From the NCBI RefSeq assembly GCF_016735115.1, contig NZ_JAERQJ010000001.1:1027501-1091500 (forward strand): DNA of 64,000 nt, in the 5' to 3' direction. Below the pieces are notes generated by a model. It did no database searches. It was not told where the DNA came from and was given only the letters and a program-made list of their open reading frames with translations. Below are positions 61,886 through 64,000 of this stretch, piece after piece. The DNA is from Aquimarina mytili. GTDB lineage: Bacteria; Bacteroidota; Bacteroidia; Flavobacteriales; Flavobacteriaceae. Each line of letters starts with the position of its first letter. Position 1 is the stretch's first letter. Position numbers and translations under genes: made by a program.

Positions 61886-62920
61886 CTAATTGCTAGATAC
61901 TCCAGCACTCTCAAAACTAGCCATCTGGTTTAAAAAATTAATTGAAGACACTATAATGGGATATGCTACTGCTGTTCCGGTGCCTTCTCCCAAGCGCATA
62001 CCTAAATTAACAAGAGGTTCTTTTTTTAGAAAATCTAGCATTTTTTGATGCCCTTGCTCTCCTGATGTATGTGCAAATATACAGTAGTCGAGAACTTCGG
62101 GATGCATGGCATTAGCGGCTAATAATGCAGAGGTAACTATAAAACCATCGATAATAATAGTCATTTTTAATTCTGCCGCCCTTAATATAGCTCCAACCAT
62201 CATTACAATTTCAAAACCACCATAGTACATTAACATATCCATATGGGTTGAAGGAGTGTATGTATTATAGACTTCAGTAAGGACTTTTTGTTTTACTTTA
62301 ATAGCTTCGCCATGAAGCCCCGTACCAGAGCCAACACATTCAGCAATGGGAGTTTTTGTATAAAATGACATCAATAGTGATGCAGAAGAGGTATTGCCTA
62401 TTCCCATTTCACCAAAACCTATAATATTACTACCGTCATTATACGTTTCAGTAACGATATCTGCCCCTTTCTTGATGGCTGCATTACATTGTTTTGGACT
62501 CATGGCTGATTGGTGTTGATAATTTTGGGTGCCAAAGTCAATTTTTGCATCGATTAGGCCAGTGATACTCCCAAAATCATGATTTACACCGGCGTCTACA
62601 ATCTTAAGATCAATGTTATTTTGTTTGCATAATACATTAATTGCTGCTCCGCCATTTAAGAAGTTATATACCATTTGTGCTGTAACTTCTTGGGGATAGG
62701 GGTTAACTTCTCCTTTTTTTGCGATGCCGTGATCTCCTGCAAAAACAAGAATTGTGGGTTTGGTAAGTTTAGGAAGATCTGTATTTTGAATCATTCCTAT
62801 TTGCAATGCAACTTTTTCTAACATACCAAGAGCACCAATCGGTTTTGTTTTATTATCTATTTTCTCTTGAATTGTTTTCTCTAGGGTGAGATTTGAAATC
62901 TTTTTAATATGAAAATCCAT
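61886..62920 (-). CDS. cobT: Nicotinate-nucleotide-dimethylbenzimidazole phosphoribosyltransferase
   Basis: A 344-residue CobT that activates the lower-ligand base as alpha-ribazole-5'-phosphate. Motifs are KTKPIGALGMLEKVALQIG, VFAGDHGIAKKGEVNPYPQEVTAQMV, FGEMGIGNTSSASLL and the C-terminal GMRLGEGTGTAVAYPI with the catalytic Glu. It lies 14 bp after cobU in the minus-strand operon. Confidence 0.96.
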   Translation of the reverse strand: MDFHIKKISNLTLEKTIQEKIDNKTKPIGALGMLEKVALQIGMIQNTDLPKLTKPTILVFAGDHGIAKKGEVNPYPQEVTAQMVYNFLNGGAAINVLCKQNNIDLKIVDAGVNHDFGSITGLIDAKIDFGTQNYQHQSAMSPKQCNAAIKKGADIVTETYNDGSNIIGFGEMGIGNTSSASLLMSFYTKTPIAECVGSGTGLHGEAIKVKQKVLTEVYNTYTPSTHMDMLMYYGGFEIVMMVGAILRAAELKMTIIIDGFIVTSALLAANAMHPEVLDYCIFAHTSGEQGHQKMLDFLKKEPLVNLGMRLGEGTGTAVAYPIIVSSINFLNQMASFESAGVSSN

Positions 62921-62934
62921 ACATGTTGTGTGAT

Positions 62935-63447
62935 TTATTTAGCGTTTTTGATTTCGACAGGTATCCCAGAGACCATTAGAATGGCTTTATCGGCATGCTT
63001 GGCTATATGTTGATTCATCCATCCTTGCAGCTCTGTAAATTTTCTACCTATTTCAGTTGCAGCATGTACTCCCATACCAATTTCATTTGAAATAATGATT
63101 ATGGTAGCATCTTTTTCTAAAAGCTTATCAAATTCGTTTTTGGCCTGTGATAGTGATAACTCAATATCGTTTTTAGTATCAACAAAAAAATTGGTAAGCC
63201 ATAAAGTAACACAATCAATTACAACTACGCTTTTATCCTGAATTACCTTAGCGAGTTGTTTTTCTTCTTCGATAGAAGTCCATCGTTGATCCCGATCTGC
63301 AATATGTCTATCAATGCGTTTGCGATGATTATCGTCCCAAATCCTCGAAGTAGCAAGGTAATAAGGAGTGTTAGAAAGTTGCAAGGCAAGATTTTGAGCA
63401 TAACTGCTTTTTCCTGATCGCTCACCTCCCGTTATGTAATACAACAT
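62935..63447 (-). CDS. cobU: Adenosylcobinamide kinase / adenosylcobinamide-phosphate guanylyltransferase
   Basis: A 170-residue bifunctional enzyme that phosphorylates cobinamide and transfers GMP. The P-loop is GGERSGKSSYAQ at residues 7-18. The middle contains DRDQRWTSIEEE, whose His/Arg region accepts GMP, then VVVIDCVTLWLTNFF. The C-terminus has NEIGMGVHAATEIGRKF. It is the first gene of the cobU-cobT-orf-cobS-cobC operon. Confidence 0.95.
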   Translation of the reverse strand: MLYYITGGERSGKSSYAQNLALQLSNTPYYLATSRIWDDNHRKRIDRHIADRDQRWTSIEEEKQLAKVIQDKSVVVIDCVTLWLTNFFVDTKNDIELSLSQAKNEFDKLLEKDATIIIISNEIGMGVHAATEIGRKFTELQGWMNQHIAKHADKAILMVSGIPVEIKNAK

Positions 63448-63469
63448 TAAAATTCGGTTTTTAGAGAAA

Positions 63470-63477
63470 CAAAGTTA
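63470..63477 (-). promoter_or_regulatory. -7 element of the cobU operon
   Basis: The minus strand reads TAACTTTG, an exact TAnnTTTG match, 22 bp before the cobU ATG. The leader would be only about 15-20 nt, too short for a riboswitch. Confidence 0.5.
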
Positions 63478-63565
63478 ATCGAATACATTATTTATTTGTG
63501 AATATTACTTCGAATTCATCAAAATATAATACATTCGCGCAGAATTTTGGTTTTGATACACTATT

Positions 63566-63822
63566 CTATGGTGTTGAAAATTAAAAGGGAATCAGGTGAA
63601 ACGAAGTACGATGGAAAAAGTGCAATTTACGATTTTTATAAATCGTAAATCTAAAGTCGTAAATCATAATTCCTGAGCTGTTCCCGCAACTGTAAGCTAT
63701 GCCGACAGACACTGATGTTTAAAAATATCAGTACAAAGTAGGTGCTCGTTGTTACTTCTTATAAAACCACTGCCTGAATAGGTGGGAAGGTAAACAACAA
63801 GACGCAAGCCAGGAGACCTGCC
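63566..63822 (+). ncRNA. Cobalamin riboswitch
   Basis: The conserved blocks occur in order: GGTG and AAAAGGGAA near 63571-63592, GGTGAA (63595-63600), CCTGAGCTGTTCCCGCAACTG at about 63672-63692, TGTCTGTCGG-type pairing, the CACTGCCTG/GGTGGGAAGG stretch at about 63769-63790, and the B12 box AAGCCAGGAGACCTGCC (63806-63822). It precedes the receptor gene by about 97 bp and should switch it off when cobalamin is plentiful. Block positions are by eye to within a few bases. Confidence 0.93.
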
Positions 63823-63918
63823 TTAATTCGATTAATATCAAACTTTCGGGATAAAGGTTTGGGTATGGGTAAACTACATACTTTTTTCCGGTAATTGTAA
63901 AATTAAGTAAGTAAAATA

Positions 63919-64000
63919 ATGAACAAAAAAATGTTTTTTGGGGCAGCATTTTTAATGCTGGGATCTTCTTTAGTATTTGGACAAGAAGAAACTCAAGTAG
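63919..64000 (+). CDS. TonB-dependent receptor (BtuB-like), 3' part outside window
   Basis: Only the first 27 residues are present. They are a signal peptide (KKMFFGAAFLMLGSSLVFGQ) with a likely cut after VFGQ. The gene is placed 97 bp downstream of the cobalamin riboswitch, and the flanking cob and btu genes suggest a BtuB-type receptor, but no receptor domain is visible in the window. The label rests on context. ATG 63931 is an alternative start. Confidence 0.65.
   Translation, partial: MNKKMFFGAAFLMLGSSLVFGQEETQV

Noticed and set aside
63752..63949. 65-codon minus-strand frame
   Set aside because: It lies opposite the cobalamin riboswitch and receptor leader and shows no protein-like features.

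Overview
The window is an AT-rich chromosomal segment from a Bacteroidota, almost certainly a (probably marine) Flavobacteriaceae member. The evidence is a hybrid two-component regulator of the HTCS type at the left edge, two proteins ending in type IX secretion sorting domains, -7 elements of the Bacteroidota form TAnnTTTG, a Fur-family regulator beside zinc-type genes, and a cobalamin riboswitch in front of a BtuB-type receptor. I see no rRNA, tRNA, insertion sequence, prophage or CRISPR array. An Aquimarina-like genus is a guess I cannot test here.

Layout. 2-3697: 3' part of an HTCS regulator. 4002-4619: an orphan secreted protein. 4725-16604: about 12 kb of fifteen tightly packed minus-strand genes, ended by a strong hairpin. 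They mix WGR, SMI1/KNR4 (SUKH), Imm11-like, ankyrin, WG-repeat, beta-propeller and leucine-rich-repeat modules, and a repeated beta-helix-like module (called the GDL module here) occurs in five of them. The set resembles the immunity-gene arrays (polyimmunity loci) of polymorphic toxin systems, but no toxin gene is in the window. This is the most unusual region. 16773-21262: a divergent operon with two tandemly duplicated TPR sensor kinases and one LuxR-type response regulator. 21438-22415: a nitronate monooxygenase-like enzyme.

22668-30862 looks like a metal (zinc) homeostasis neighbourhood. folE and a MerC-like gene diverge from an ABC transporter operon whose permease has a histidine-rich loop. 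One perfect dyad (GCAAC-TTT-GTTGC) overlaps the -33 region of both divergent promoters. A split 5'-nucleotidase, a subtilisin-like lipoprotein, a Zur/Fur-type repressor with CxxC pairs and a His/Met-rich heptad lipoprotein follow.

31045-43843 is mostly housekeeping: mnmE, a secreted trypsin-like protease, a DUF4870 protein, and a nitrogen assimilation block (glnB-amtB divergent from gltB-gltD). 43997-49374 holds a PLP dehydratase, a carboxypeptidase/deacylase overlapping a GCS2-CBS fusion, a spermidine-synthase-like methyltransferase and a GlcG-like protein. 49505-56957 holds a type IX-secreted alpha/beta hydrolase, a second hydrolase with an epimerase, an SRPBCC protein, an outer-membrane barrel protein, dnaN and a DinB-like protein.

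57037-57246 is a five-copy 42-bp minisatellite. 57283-64000 is a cobamide uptake and salvage block: btuC-like and btuF-like genes, a Dph6-like ATP pyrophosphatase, cobC, cobS, a small membrane protein, cobT and cobU, with a cobalamin riboswitch leading into the TonB-dependent receptor cut by the right edge.
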